A stretch of 64,000 nt of DNA, from positions 67,196,764 through 67,260,763 of the forward strand of contig NC_030683.2 in NCBI RefSeq assembly GCF_000004195.4. The letters are read 5' to 3'. Of this stretch, positions 45,040 to 58,230 are shown piece after piece (positions within the stretch are counted from its first letter, which is position 1; each line of letters starts with the position of its first letter). The notes under the pieces were generated by a model. The model made no database searches. It was not told where the DNA came from and was given only the letters and a program-made list of their open reading frames with translations. The DNA is from Xenopus tropicalis (lineage: Eukaryota; Chordata; Amphibia; Anura; Pipidae). The translations under genes were made by a program, and so were the position numbers.

Positions 45040-45527
45040 CAGACAGCTAGTAAATGTTGCCAGTCACATTATTACATGAGAGCGATGGGTAATGGCATCA
45101 ATACCATCACATTATACAGGAGTAGTGGGTCATGAACCCTAAGCACATTCTATTAAATACATGGATGCTTAACCTGACACCCAAGGTACCTTATATACAG
45201 TGAAAGAAAATGGGCACTGTCACCTCAAGTACATTAATATTGTGAGAGGCAGGGCTTACACCCCTAGTACATTATATGCATTGGCATAGCATAGCAATTT
45301 AAGATTTAAAAAAGACACATTCATCAGGTTCAACCTTTGTCTAAGTAACAACAGCTTAACTGTAAATTGATAAAAAAAACATCCAGTGAGAGGCAATTGA
45401 TAAGTACACAAGCATATTATATACAGTGAGAGACAGTTGGCATTGAACCCCTAAGCACATTATATAAAGTAAAGGGAAGTAAATACTGATTCCCATAGAT
45501 ACAGAAACATTAAGGTTAGGATGCATC
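45040..45527. repeat. Degenerate ~55-bp tandem repeat with LINE tail fragment
   Basis: Periodic occurrences of GCACATTATAT-, CAGTGA(G/A)A(G/A)- and TGGCACC-like words, too diverged for a single consensus. An antisense LINE 3' fragment (CATTCATCAGGTTCAACC) lies inside at about 45285-45350. A sister array is at 57480-57990. Confidence 0.55.
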
Positions 45528-45735
45528 CAGGGTTGGACTGGGGGTTGCAGGGCTCACCGGGGCTCCTGCCCCAGGGGCCCTGCAGGTGCCCCGCCGACCT
45601 CATCCCCTAACCCCCCCTTGCAGGTGCCCCCCGGCGTCCTCCCCTGACCGCGCATAAATTTAATGCATCAGGGGAGGAGTGGTCGGGCAGAGGGAGTGCA
45701 GCAAGGGTCGGGTCTGGGCCACCGGGACCCACCGA
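45528..45735. mobile_element. Left-end fragment of the 13.1-kb hAT family
   Basis: CAGGGTTGGACTGGGGG, then CAGGGGCCCTGCAGGTGCCCC and TCAGGGGAGGAGTGGTCGGG, match 13106-13310 closely, ending in GGGTC...CCACCGGGACCCACC. No minisatellite and no clear right end or target duplication. Confidence 0.75.
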
Positions 45736-45935
45736 GATTAAATGAAAATGAGTTACCAGTTTAATTTATAATGCCCCCTGAACATTGAGTAACATAAATT
45801 ATGTGCCAATTTTATGTATTATGCCCCTAGAAAACAATGTACAATAAATACAATGCTGATTTCATCTCTGATTGAAAAAAACAAGAAAGAATTAATGCAG
45901 TGTAAATTCCATGTATCATGTCCACAAGACACATT

Positions 45936-46539
45936 AGGGTTGATTCACTAAAGTGCGATAAAGCTTATCGCATGCTTTTTTTGCATTAAAATTGACGCAA
46001 AAAAAACATGCGATTCGTTAAAGTATTATCACATATAAGTCGCATATCGGATGCGTGAAATAGCGCATAACTGAATGGGTTAATTTTAATGCATTGCGTT
46101 AATTAGCGCGCAGAAATAATATGCCTGATTCACAAACACTTAGATGCGCTAAATATCGCATTAGTCTGTGCAAAAATTAACACCTACTTGGGGCAGGTGG
46201 TTATTATAGAAAAGTACAGTTCATGAGCTTTTGGCAACAAAATATGGACTTTCTAGTGTTATTTATTCAAGTATGTGTTGGCCCTAGAGTGATACATCCT
46301 CCAGTTTGCAGGGAAATTTTCAGAACAGTAGTTTTCCGAAAGTAATAGCGTGTATGGCTAATATGGCGTGTTTTTTCGCAAGCGGTGACAATTTGTGCAC
46401 GCTACGTTAATTAGCGCGCGTTGCGTCAAATACTCCACGAAAATAGTCTTCGTGACTTAAATAATGCAAACAGCAAATACATTTTTTAACGCATGCTGTG
46501 AATAGCACTCGTTTTATCGCCCTTTAGTGAATCAACCCT
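45936..46539. mobile_element. GATTCACTAAAG-type MITE, full length
   Basis: AGGGTTGATTCACTAAAG to CTTTAGTGAATCAACCCT. Flanks ATT (45933-45935) and ATA (46540-46542) agree at two of three bases. The largest copy in the window, about 604 bp, with an internal GATTCACAAACAC segment at 46128 that may mark a partial nested copy. Confidence 0.82.
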
Positions 46540-46942
46540 ATAGCTGGATAAATGCAGTAGCAATGTCATGAGTAATAGAAATCAGAAAACACATCATAGT
46601 TAATAAGGTGCTTATTTTAGATATTATAACCTAAGGGAAAATGGTAGTTTAATTGTACAATTTATTGTACAAGAGCTTCAGCACATAAGCTCTCTTACCT
46701 ACTTGCGAACGGCCGGGGAGCAGGGAAAACAAGCAGGCAGGTGGGTGAAGGGAGGGCCAGGTACAGGCTGCTGTGCGCCCCAGGCCACTCTGGAGAATTT
46801 TTAGCAGGGTGGCCTAGCATGGTGTTATTATGCGGCTGGCTGTACACTCCTATCACTCTACCCCTTTTGGTAGCCATTTTGTTTTTATATTGTATTTAGT
46901 TATGGATTTAGTTAAAAAAATAGCATGGCTAATTATGGCAAT

Positions 46943-47357
46943 AGAAGGGTTAATGCTGTTATGGTGGAAGAAGCTGCAAACTCATAAGCACATAGGGCTC
47001 CCCTCCAAATGGTTAGTGCCATAAATAATGACACTTACAGACCCTAAGAAACCAAATGCTCCCGTAATCTTATATTTTAATTAATTTTTGCCCATTAGCC
47101 CCCCCCCCAACACTACCTTAGGCTGATGCCACACCAGGCGTAGGGCTGATTTTTTCGGCAAGCGGAAAAACGCTTGCCGAAAATTCAGCCCTACGCCTGC
47201 TACTTGTGCCTGCACCCGAATGAATGGGATACGCTCGGGTGCAGGCACATGTAGCCGATATACGCAATCAGCCCTACGCCTGGTGTGGCATCTGCCTTAG
47301 AGCTCCTATGTGCTTATGGTTTTCCAACTTCTTCTACCATAACAGCACTAACCCTTC
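46943..47357. mobile_element. Inverted-repeat element with a second MITE in its centre
   Basis: AGAAGGGTTAATGCTGTTAT, continuing to ATAAGCACATAGG (46943-46993), is mirrored by CCTATGTGCTTAT through ATAACAGCACTAACCCTT (47305-47356), about 85-90 percent complementary by eye. The arms enclose a separate palindromic element at 47118-47299. Confidence 0.7.
47118..47299. mobile_element. Palindromic MITE (GATGCCACACCAGGCGTAGG)
   Basis: GGCTGATGCCACACCAGGCG at the left mirrors CGCCTGGTGTGGCATCTGCC at the right, and inner arms repeat the CAGCCCTACGCC words. GCTTGCCGAAAA and CCCGAATGAATGGGATACGC hairpins are inside. No convincing target duplication could be fixed. Confidence 0.75.
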
Positions 47358-47775
47358 ACTTGACATGTCCAGCTAATTATCACCAATACTAATCAGCAGC
47401 AGCAACTTTATTAATCTAACAGGGATTCCAGCACTGACATCTACTCTCCATGCTGCTGGTTCTGCCCTCAAAGTTTAAGTCCCAGTACAGCTATGCAGGA
47501 ACTAAATTAGCAGAAGGAGGTTCAAAATAACCCTCCAGTTAATCCAATTCCCCAGTAGTGGTACCAGGATTTAAAGGCAAAACCAGCAGAACCAAAGCTT
47601 TGGGAAAGAAAGAAGATGCTTGCTTGCAGTGACAGAGATAACAATGGGAGATACACTGCCCATCATCCCCACCCCCCAGACAGGCTCAACACCACACAGG
47701 CAAGAGTGAGGGAGCCCAGGGCAGGTTTTATTTAAAGGGTGTCACACAGGTTTCTGCAGGCTACCTAACCTAGCC

Positions 47776-48400
47776 TTAAAGGAATAATGTCATGGGAAAA
47801 CGTTTTTTTTTTTCAAAAACACACAAGTTAATACAGTTTATACAGCAGAATCCTGCATTGAAATCTGTTTTTCAAAAACACAAACAGATTTCTTTTATGC
47901 TTAATGTTGAAATTACACATGGGGCTAGCCATATTCTCTCTTTCCCAGGGTGCCACGGCCATGTGACCGGTGCTCTGATAAACTTCAGTCACACTTTACT
48001 GCTGCGCTGCAAGTTAAGAGTAATATCACCCCCCTCCCAGCAGCCCATCAGCAAAACAATGGGAGAGTAGCAAAATAGCAGCTTCCCAGTAGATTTTAGA
48101 ATAGCAATCAAAAGTAAGAAATCCAAGTCCGGCTTGGGACTCCTCTAGTTACATGGGAGTAGGAGAAACAATAAGTTACTTGAAAGCAGTTTGAATGTTT
48201 AGCGTTGGCTCCTTCTGAAAGCTCAGACTCAGGCACAATGTACTGAGATGGCTATCTACACACCAATATTACAACTAAAAAAATATATATTTGGTGGTTC
48301 AAGAATAACCTTTTAACTGGTAGAGTGAATTATTTGCAATGTAAACAGTGTAATTTAGAAATAAAAAGTACACATAAAAATCATGGCAGAATACCTTTAA
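47776..48400. mobile_element. T2-type MITE
   Basis: TTAAAGGAATAATGTCATGGG to CATGGCAGAATACCTTTAA. Interior words (CACATGGGGCTAGCCATATT, GTGCTCTGATAAACTTCAGT) are those of a familiar X. tropicalis T2 family. The frame at 47792-48070 follows the repeat and is not a gene. Confidence 0.85.
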
Positions 48401-49440
48401 TGAATATCTGCCTCTGAAGAGCAATGCTTGGTGACCCCACTATGCAGTACATACATTATTTTACATTACTTCAAGGTAAAAAAATAAAATAAAATAGCCA
48501 TTTATAGTTCTTTTGTTTCCATCTATACTGAATATATTAATAAACTCATCACCCTTCGTTTATACAGATATTTCTACAAGATCATCTTTAAGGAAACGAT
48601 ATCATTGCACTGTTTTAGCAACGAAGGAATAGCATCATGTTTATGTTTCTATCTTAATATTCATTTGCAAACGGAATCGACACCTTTGTGCAATAGGTTT
48701 TTTCTTAACGTCCTGCCAAATATAAATATTTTAGGTAGAGCCCCAGGTGAATAAAATTCTGCTAATTCCCCACACGCTCAGACCGACCTTGAGTCAATAC
48801 ATCATTTCTTTTCAATTCTTTGTGTTTTGAAAAACAACCTGCAGCCTTTGGCACGTTCTTATTATTTTATGTTTTCATTTCACCCCCAGCTCCCCTCTTT
48901 GCCCTGAGTAAATAAAGCGGTGCGTCAGAACAGAAAATGGAAGCAATATACAGCTGCTGCTGCTACTGGGTCTACAGGAATCATTCCTAACACATCCAAC
49001 AACCTGTCTCTAATGAACTGCATTTGGATTCTGAGAGGCGTCTCCGCTCAAACCATCTCCGTTCCACCCAGTCCCCCCCTGCCAGGCGGGGGTGTTTGGT
49101 ATGGACCAAGAACTGTGCAGCAGTTCCTTCTGTTGCCTGTGTCTGTATCTGGGCATCTTTTCTGCTGCAAGTGCAGGGGCTTAGTCGGTCCCTGTGCCTC
49201 GGAAGGACTACGCTGCTCTATGCCGTACATTCCAGTCAAATGTGACTGCACAGGAGACGGCAAGTGCAGACAATCTCCATCGGTGTGGAAGCAGAGTCTG
49301 GGAGATCTGCAGTGCTGCCTGGGCTTGAGATCTGGGATCTTATCCCCTTATAGCTGCAGGAACACAAAGGATGCTGTGATCAGACGTGAATTGTGCTCTG
49401 TTCCCAGAGCAGGAAGGATTATAGAATGAATGGAAGGCAT
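48401..49440 (+). other. Low-copy block with a 169-codon open frame
   Basis: No repeats recognised. A plus-strand frame 48920-49429 stays open for 169 codons and is Cys/Ser/Gly-rich with no family motif that I know. A shorter antisense frame overlaps at 49048-49263. GC content rises here relative to the flanks. It could be an exon, a 5' untranslated or promoter region of a host gene, or chance. The frame lacks recognisable splice or domain support. Confidence 0.2.
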
Positions 49441-52400
49441 CCTCAGCGCAGGGAATGAGGCATTTCTTCTTCAACAATGAGGTACAGAAATCTTCAGGGG
49501 GAAACCAGGGATTTTCACAGGGGGGTCGAATTTACTGTCTGTCGGACAATGTTACAGTGTAACTTCAATGCCATATGTACCCAGAAAGTAACTCTATTAC
49601 AGATTTATAGACTGTGCTCCTATTTCACACAAGGCATAAACAGCACCTCCATGAAGACTCAAATAATTCAGATATGTTACACCTGCGACCACTTAGCTGT
49701 TTTTCAACTACAACTCCCAGAAGCTCCAGACAGGTTGTCAATGGCGTTTGTAGTTACAGGGCTGCAGTTTGGACATCCATCAATACATACATATATGTCT
49801 GCCTTAAAAAACTTGAAAAACTGGCAAACATAGGGGCAGATTTATCAGAATTTAAGTTTAGAGCTTAATACATAAAAACTCACCCACATTCTATTCATTC
49901 CTATGGGATTTTTATGAGCATATTTATTAATGGGTGAAAGTTAGAGTTCACCATTTGATTAATATGCCTCTAAAAACCCTCTAAATGTATCTTGCACTTT
50001 AATCCTGTATTTGTGCTGCTATAATATTTCTTTCCATTCAGAAATTTGTAATTCCATCTGTTTTGTATTTTTATGTCTTACAGTTCCATAATCGTTGCAT
50101 CATATGTTATTCACAGCGTAAATTGGTCTGCTGCACATGTGGGGGTAGCCCAAAATAAGTTTTGCCTCCCCCACAAAGTAGTTTTAATTCACTGGACTGA
50201 GACCAAGCAAATGTTTTTTTAACTAGCCACAAACAGCGGACATCAACCATTACAACATCAACCACTGATTTGTAGTTTCTATGCAGTAATCTGTTCATAA
50301 CATTTTATTTCCTTTGGGATGTTATCATTCTGGGGCTTCTAGGGCTTGTTATATGTGGTATCCATTCACATGTTTAGTGTGTTATAGGGTTACTATGCAA
50401 GCACTGACCCTTTAATATTACATTATATGAAATGGGTAAATAAACATAACTGGCTCATTATGGGATGGAAGTATTTTTACACCTAATATGTACCGAGTCC
50501 ATACCTCTAAATTCGGAACATGTAGGAGTTAAGAGGTAAATTGGCCAAAACTATAGGGGTTGTTAACAATACCCTGGCTTGCAATTGCTAGAGCACTAAG
50601 GGGTGCAAGAGCAGGCCCTTTAGTGCTCACTTAGCAAGTACTGGCACCCTGGTGTAAGCTGCACCCTTCTCCTGGTGTCAGATTGAAAATCCAGTGCCAG
50701 GAGCAGAGCACAGTGTCAGAAGGTTCAGCCAAGCCCAGGGTCTTATTGCATCTCCCTAACTTACACAAGTTAGGGGACAGGTGGGGGGCATGTATGTGTT
50801 TCTCCTTGCCCGAGCCTCCGTGGAAGCTGCAGGTCTCTGCTCTCCAAAATGGAGTGCAGAGACCTACAGCAATACAGGAAAGGCAAAACACAATGAACAA
50901 AGTCCAAAAAATAGACAATTGTGTCCATTTTTGAACCTTGCACACTACATTGTACATAGAAAGTGACCCTTTATGTGCTGGCTGCTGCAGAACCTCTTGC
51001 AAATAAGCACAATGTTTCACTGCTTTGCTTTTCACAAATTAGGCCTCATCTGAGCTTGCCATAATGAAGAAGAAGAAGACTGACAGAAGGTATTAACCAT
51101 TAGACAGATAGCCTATATATCACAAGTGTCCTTTGTGGCATATCAACTCATTAGTCCACAAAAACTGTTATCCTGGCTTTATAGCACATTTCTGCTGTAG
51201 AACCTGACTGTATATTTTATTAATAATGAAGCCACTAATTGTAAGGAGAGGACCCTATAACAGGCTGTAGTAGGTTTCTGGAACAGAACAGATTGCTGGG
51301 AGATGATAGATCACAAATATCACAAATGTGTTTCTGTTGCTGGTGTTTAACTGTTTTTGAATGGTGATGTTTTTGATCATTTGTGACCACATGGGTTCAG
51401 TGAATAATTTATGCATACCACAACAGCACTGCCTTCTATAGGCACCAAATGCCAAGTCATACATAACTACATTTTCTTATTTATATAGACCATTTTGCAA
51501 AAACCCTAAATGTTGGGTGCATGCAGTTGGCCATTTCATTTAGGATTTAAATACCTAAACATGCATAAAAGATTTCTCAAAATATAAACCCACATTTGCA
51601 TATTCAGTTTTGGGCAACTGTAGATAATGTGTTGCCTTTTGTCCAATCATATGACTTGTAATGACATGCTATTGTTTTGGATTCAGTTTAGCCATATTCC
51701 AAACAGAATCCTGGAATTAGTGCAGTTTGGCATTTAGTCAAGCCCCCTACCATAATCAAGAAAACATGCTCAGAACTATTATTATTATATTATTATATTA
51801 TATTATTATCAGAATTATTATTCTTATAAAGTTCTGGGACATTCAAGGCAGAAAACATAAGAATTCATCCTCAAATTTCACCTTAACTGGCCTTCAGGCT
51901 ACTTAACTATTTTGTTTTTGGGTGGTAGGTCCCACAGTTTGCGAAACAGCAAAAGTCAGTCTCCTCCTGCAAATCTGCTGGCTTGTGTCACATTGTTTCA
52001 AAAGTCAGAGCCACCAGGGCAGAGAATAGAAAAGAACAGACAAACACAGCTTTTATTAGCAATTATACACACAATTAACTTACATTCATTACAAAAATGT
52101 AATTTTTTTTATGTTGCAAAGTCACTTGGAATTATGTTTCCATTTAGTAGGCAAAATTTTATTTTTGGGGTTGACATGCCCTTTAAGATCATTATATTAC
52201 TTTTGGTGTTTTTTGGTGCTAAAGTAATTACCTTTATAATTGCTGTCTAAAAATAAAAAGGGAGATCTGATGACCATATTCCTTGGTAATAGTATTATTA
52301 GTAGTAGTACAATTGATTGCACAATCAAAATAAAGTAGTTTGTTCTGGCAGTTGCTGGGGCACTGCACTTCTAGGAATAAAGATCTTTGGGCATAGTATA

Positions 52401-55106
52401 CAGTAAAAATCAACTCTTATTTCTCATCTGTAGCCAATGCAAATTTGTTGAGCCCAAAGTATCAGTGTGATTTTGCAGGGTTGGTGCACAGGGCCCAGTG
52501 TGAAGTCCGTCACTGCTGGGTTTTCACTGTAATGAGAGATAGGGCTGCATAGCTTATGATGTAGAGTTATATAACAGCCTAGCATATTCCATACAGAGCA
52601 CTGTAATCACACATACTGGACATTGATTGTCTTGGCATGTGGGCTATAAGCAGAAATACAGATGCTCTGCAATTGTATGTTGACTGATTCAAAAAATCCA
52701 AGAAACAGATGCATAAAGAACAATATCTTATAATACAGATTGTTGAAGAATACTGATAAAGTTGTCATAATGGTAAACATATCAATCCACCTTTTTGTTG
52801 CCAGAGAGTAATGCAATGCAGTACATATTGCAGTACTGCTTAGTTTAACTCATAGGGTTAAAATGCAATAAAGAATATGTTAATTACACTTAATATTATA
52901 TTACTCGTTAGTCTTAAAAATTGGCCCAGTCTCCTACATACAAGCAGGAAAGACGTCTGTCATTTTCTGCACTCATACAATATGTAAAGATTAAAACAGT
53001 CCAGTAGAGGCAAAACAACAGAATGTTCTGGTCAGTACTGTCCTTCACCTGGGTATTCCCACAATCACAGGCAAGAACCCATTCAAAATTAAAGTTGCTT
53101 TAAGTATCGGTGCAAAATGACATTAGACTCGCATTCATATCCTTGATCATTTGCTTTGATGCTTCATTGGGTCTAAAATGCATGTTAATAAACTTTATTG
53201 CATTTAGTGAAAATTGTTAGCGATTTAAAAATCACTTGACAGACCAATGTGACATAGAGGAACTGGTGTACAGGGAAGCTACAGTTACATCTGTTTAATT
53301 ATATTTTCACTCAGGGACTGAGTGGCAGTTTTTTTTACTGAAGGTTAAAAATGTTGCTCTCTATATTGTGCCACCAGTACATCTTCCCTTCCTGATATTT
53401 ATATTGTGATGCTGAAATCTACCAGCAAGTGTCATGCTGAAAAGTAATCTGATGGAATGCACTTAATATGTTATTTATCGATGTTCTAATCAACAAGAAA
53501 ACATTCAAATGGACAACAAATTGCTTGTTAGAAGAGGTTATGCAGGAGTTGCAGAAACACTGTACTGTATTAGCCTCTGAGTTTGATTCAGCTCTCAATA
53601 AATTTAGGGCCATAATTAGGCCACAACCACCCATCTCATTTTCTCCAACAAGTATCCCCTAAATGGTCAATTAAACATATGCTGTTAATAAGTGTAGGGA
53701 GTGATATGAGGACATACTGAGGGCAGATGGTTGTCATAATTCTGCTATAGAATTAAGACGTCATCATAAAACATTTGAGGGTCAGGGATTGTTGCTGTGT
53801 AAAAATCAGTTCATCTTTTTAGAGATGATTACAAATGGACAGCTAAACCTTACCCCTGAATTAACTTAATAATGGGAGGCTTTCATTTCCCTGCATTGCC
53901 AGACACATTATTTAGGAAGAAGGAGGTGCACAATCTAGTGTGATTAATAAGCTAGCACTCATAATATAATTAACTTCTCTCCCAACAATTAAGATATGTG
54001 ATACTGTATATGTGTGTGTGTATATATATAAAAAGGTTTCTGAATGAAGTACCCAAAACGGCTCCAATAATTACCACATATTTATTATCAACAGGAATAG
54101 CTATTTTATTGTAAAGCATGCGTCAGGATACTATAGTATCTTGCCTGTAAATTAGAGAGAGAGTTTGTATTTGTATCCCATACCTTCTTGAAAATTGTAA
54201 TTTAATAAAAGATGGCACAAAATCTTCAGTTAGTATCATTGTTTTAGATATTTTGTGCCTTCTGGAAGATGACGTATAAGTAAGAAAAATAAAATCTGCA
54301 GCACTGGTAAGATTCAATGTTCAACTATTTATCCCTTTCACTCCTCCCCACACATATCTAAATAATCTACCTTGCAATAAGCAATGATTGGCTTTTTATT
54401 TAAAAAGGGGCATCTTGCACTTGGGAGTTAATTGAAGGATCTAATTCATTGTTCACATACATTACATTATTTGTGTTTGATAATATATTTTAGTAATACA
54501 GAATCATGTACAGTATATAGGGCTACTCCTCTGAGACTCAGTGGTGGGGAATATGTGCATGTTGTTTTAGTGGTCTCAGAATAAAGACAGAATAAAGAGA
54601 GGGGGCTGTTATGTGGCATGATTGATGATAATGCTGAGTCTGTCTCTCTCAGCAGTTTGACATTAAAGGCATTGAAATAAGAGCTTAGCAAAGAAGAGCA
54701 GAGAAAGCATGGAAGGAGGTCAGGGAATGGACTGGGGCCAATAGGAGACAGAATACTGTTTAATTGATGCTTCCCACGTCAACTAAAATGATAAAGCAGC
54801 AATAGATGTCTTCATTTTTTATTGTGATGATAAAGGTACGATATTAACCATTCAATGAATACCTACACTTCCAAATACTCCTGCTAAGTGATTCTGAAAT
54901 AAATGCAGATATGATCTTTTACACACTGTTAATGACTTAAGGGGGCAGTACAATTCAAAGCTTATGTTGTGAATTTCATAACAAGTGTAAATAGACTATA
55001 TATTATAATATATATAAAAGAGGAGAGAAGCAGGCACTCACGTTTATATAGGATCAGAGATGCCTGGGTGCAGTATACAAAATTGTATAGAATAGCTGAA
55101 AAATAG
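49441..55106. other. Low-copy intergenic DNA with short repeats
   Basis: A GGGGCAGATTTATCAG repeat fragment at 49832-49990; an imperfect (ATT)n at 51779-51830; a (GT)n(AT)n at 54009-54030. Otherwise AT-rich single-copy-looking sequence. I find no exon, RNA gene or element with matching ends. Confidence 0.4.
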
Positions 55107-55213
55107 ATGCCGCACTCACAGGTCTTAGTGAAAAATAAAAGGTATTTATTGTGACAGACTGTCTGTCACAATAAATACCTTTTATTTTTCACTAAGACCT
55201 GTGAGTGCGGCAT
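55107..55213. repeat. Perfect 107-bp palindrome (53-bp arms, 1-bp centre)
   Basis: ATGCCGCACTCACAGGTCTT through TATTGTGACAGAC (55107-55159), a central T at 55160, then the exact reverse complement to GTGCGGCAT (55213). No mismatch was found. It is flanked by AT-rich DNA with an (AT)n on the right. It could form a hairpin or cruciform. Confidence 0.95.
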
Positions 55214-56714
55214 TTATAATATATATATATATATTATATTAACTCCACTCTTTTTGCGGATGCCATTGGATTGACAAAATGCATGTGACAAATCAAATGT
55301 AGACGTGTGGGTCAAAATATAATATAATGCTGCGTCCGCTCCAAAAGTGATATTGTTGAATCCAGTCCATTTTCTTTCACATTGAAAACACACCATCCAA
55401 CTTTACATTACACCCTATGTAGATCAGATTTTGTAGTATCTCACAAAATCTCATGCTGTTGCATGGTGTTGTGTGTTTCACGGAGGATCAGATTAAGTCT
55501 GTACAACAAAATCTGATGAAAAACACTAGTGGAGTTTAGCCCTTAAGTTTTGAATAATTTCTAGACATATTACATAAAGAATTTGTCATATTTAAGGGAG
55601 ATTGCAATAAAAATCGCAATGTGTGTAAAGTGGCATTTTTTGAGTGTTTAGTGATAACACCTGCTTGAAGATGATGTAAATGTGACCATGACTTTTTTAT
55701 TAAGAAGTTTTATTACATTCGCAAACTAAAAAATTTGCAATAACAAACCTTCTGTCGCAAAGGGTTTGCTAAAGGGTTTTTTCATGCAAATACAAAATTT
55801 GCTGCAACCGCCATTTTGGTCCTATTGCAACAGTTTTCCATTAACAATACTGTACATAGCCACAGCCATGCAGCATGTGCATTTACTAAACTGCAACTTT
55901 TTTCATATCAGGCTTTTTGTTGCAGGAAAAAAAAAGTGTGATTTTTCCATGATTTATTATGCAACAATTCTGAATACGAAAATACACCAGCTAAAACCTT
56001 TTGAGATCTTGTAGTCAGTGGTAGATGTCCTGTTTACAACTAGAAGATCTTTCTCTGCTTCGTGGCTTTAGAGGTCATTTTTTTATGCTGACTTTTGTGC
56101 GACAATATAAAAAAGTTGCAGTTATCGTGCATCAAGTTGAAAAAGTATCCGTTTTTGCAACTTTTTTTCATTGGTGCTTTTTTTTTTTTTTTTTTTTTAG
56201 TAAATCCCCCTTAGTGTCCTATAAAAGTTTCTGTCAGTTACCTTTAGTCCTGTGGCACACTGGCCATTATAATAACCTCTGTGCCCTTGCAGTAGCCTGT
56301 TATCACTTCACATACAAAATAAATGCTGTGTTGAAACTAGGGGTGACAGACGGCTTCTATTCTAAAACACTAAAGTGAGCTTTTCTTTGTAGAATTCTGA
56401 TCGTGAAAACTTTTTGGATGCAAAAACTAGGGTGTTAGCACCAATTGTAATTACAGCTCTACTCGTAGGCGGCAGAAGATGTTTTCAGTTGGGAGGTCCA
56501 GCAAATAGTGGATTTGTGGCACGCTCCATACATTTTTGTGGCCACTCCATTTTGACTCCACCCACTTTAACGTGTTTTCACCAAATTTTTAGGAAAGCCA
56601 AACTGTAGCAGTGGGGACAACATTTGCTTAAAGTCTGGTAACCCAAGACAAAATGATTGTAAGTGCAGTTATAACTGCCAACAGATGGTTGATTGCTATG
56701 TATGGGCTATATGA
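55214..56714. other. Intergenic DNA
   Basis: (TA)n at 55217-55240 and a T-run at 56180-56199. The interval 55560-56215 has TTTGCAA/GCAAC-rich words typical of the CACATTT/GCAA repeat family but no clean ends. Confidence 0.35.
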
Positions 56715-57171
56715 TTAAAGGAAAAGTAACACTAAAAATTTTTAACTAAATCTATTCTACCCTCCCCCAATAATTGCCCTATCCTGAAAACTATTTGTTA
56801 TTTATAATGCTTTAGAAGAAAATACCTGTAAAAAACTTGGCTTCCGGTCATTTCACAAGCATATGGCCATGCAGGAGAAAGTATCGGGTGAAGTTTAACT
56901 ATGCGGTGATCGATTGATCGAGTCTAGCCTGACTCCTATACAGAAGGAAGGCTAGACTCGATCAGTCGATCGCCGCATAGTAAACGCTTCCCCTGAATCT
57001 TTCCCTGTGTCGCCATATTGCCTTTGTTGAAATGACCGGAAGCCAAGTTTTTTACAGGTATTTTCTTCTAAAGCATTATAAATAACAAATAGTTTTCAGG
57101 ATAGGGCAATTATTGGGGGAGGGTAGAATAGATTTTTTAGTTAAAAATTTTTAGCGTTACTTTTCCTTTAA
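56715..57171. mobile_element. T2-type MITE, near-complete palindrome
   Basis: TTAAAGGAAAAGTAACACTAAA to TTTAGCGTTACTTTTCCTTTAA. Arms of about 220 bases match almost throughout, including CTTGGCTTCCGGTCATTTCA against TGACCGGAAGCCAAG, and a centre GATCGATTGATCGAG. TTAA at each end. Confidence 0.92.
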
Positions 57172-57479
57172 CAAACCTGTCACCATTTACTACATTTCTG
57201 CCTAAAAGTATATTGATGGAACAAGGGAGCTATATAGCAGTTAAATAAGTTTTAGTTTCTTTAATTTTAAGAAAGTTAGAGAGAGAGTTTTGTGAGATTA
57301 CTTGTTGTTGAGGGCAAGAATAATTTTTCAGGATTGCATTTTGGAGTAAATGGTAGATGCTGCATAATACATTCATGGGTATCAGGGCACTTAATTTGTG
57401 GCATGTTTTAGCAGCACTCACTTCCAAGGAGACTGCTATTGTCATCTTTAGCACATTATACCAACACAGAAATGGTTAT

Positions 57480-57990
57480 TACATCATCATATAAACAATT
57501 ACAGCAGTCAGCACATGGCAGCAAAAACTGGCAGCATAAGTACTTTATATAGTAAGTGGTGCTGGCAGGGGGTATTGGCACCACAAGTACAATTAACACT
57601 GTGAGTTGTGAATGCAGGCACTACAAGCACATTATGCTATGAGAGGAAATCAATTCTGGCACCCAAGGTATATTATATGCAGAGGCTGTGGAATACCAAG
57701 GACATTATATACAAATAGAAGCAGTGGGTACTGATCCCCTAAGGACATATTATTGAGTTATGTTATGGCACCCCAAGTACTATACTGAACATTATATAGT
57801 AAGAAACAAAGGGCACTAGCAAACCACTGGATAATGACACCACAAGCAGTAAGAGGCAGCAAATACTGGCACACCAAGCACAATATACAATAAAACAAAG
57901 TGGGTATTGGCATCAAAAATACATTATATAGTAAGAAGCAGTGAGCATAGGCATTCCAAGCATATTATAATTTTTGAGATTCTAGCATCT
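57480..57990. repeat. Degenerate ~55-bp tandem repeat, second array
   Basis: Roughly ten diverged units with ACATTATATA(G/C), AGTAAGA(A/G)GCAGTGGG and TGGCACC(A/C)CAAG words. Equivalent to 45040-45527. A LINE 3' fragment follows at 58231. Confidence 0.6.
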
Positions 57991-58230
57991 CCCCAAGCAC
58001 CGCCTGACTTTCTTCCCCTGCCAAAAAGTAAGGTATTTGGAGCTGTAGGCCAGGAGCACTGTGTAACCTGTTGGAGGGAAACACATGCATTGACTGCATT
58101 GGTAATGTTGAAAAGTCAAATATATCTGATCAGCTGCATTGATCCCTTTATTATATTATATTAGGACAGGTGTACAATCTCTCCAATCCCAATGCATCAG
58201 CATTAAAGGTGCATATTTATACAGTATATA

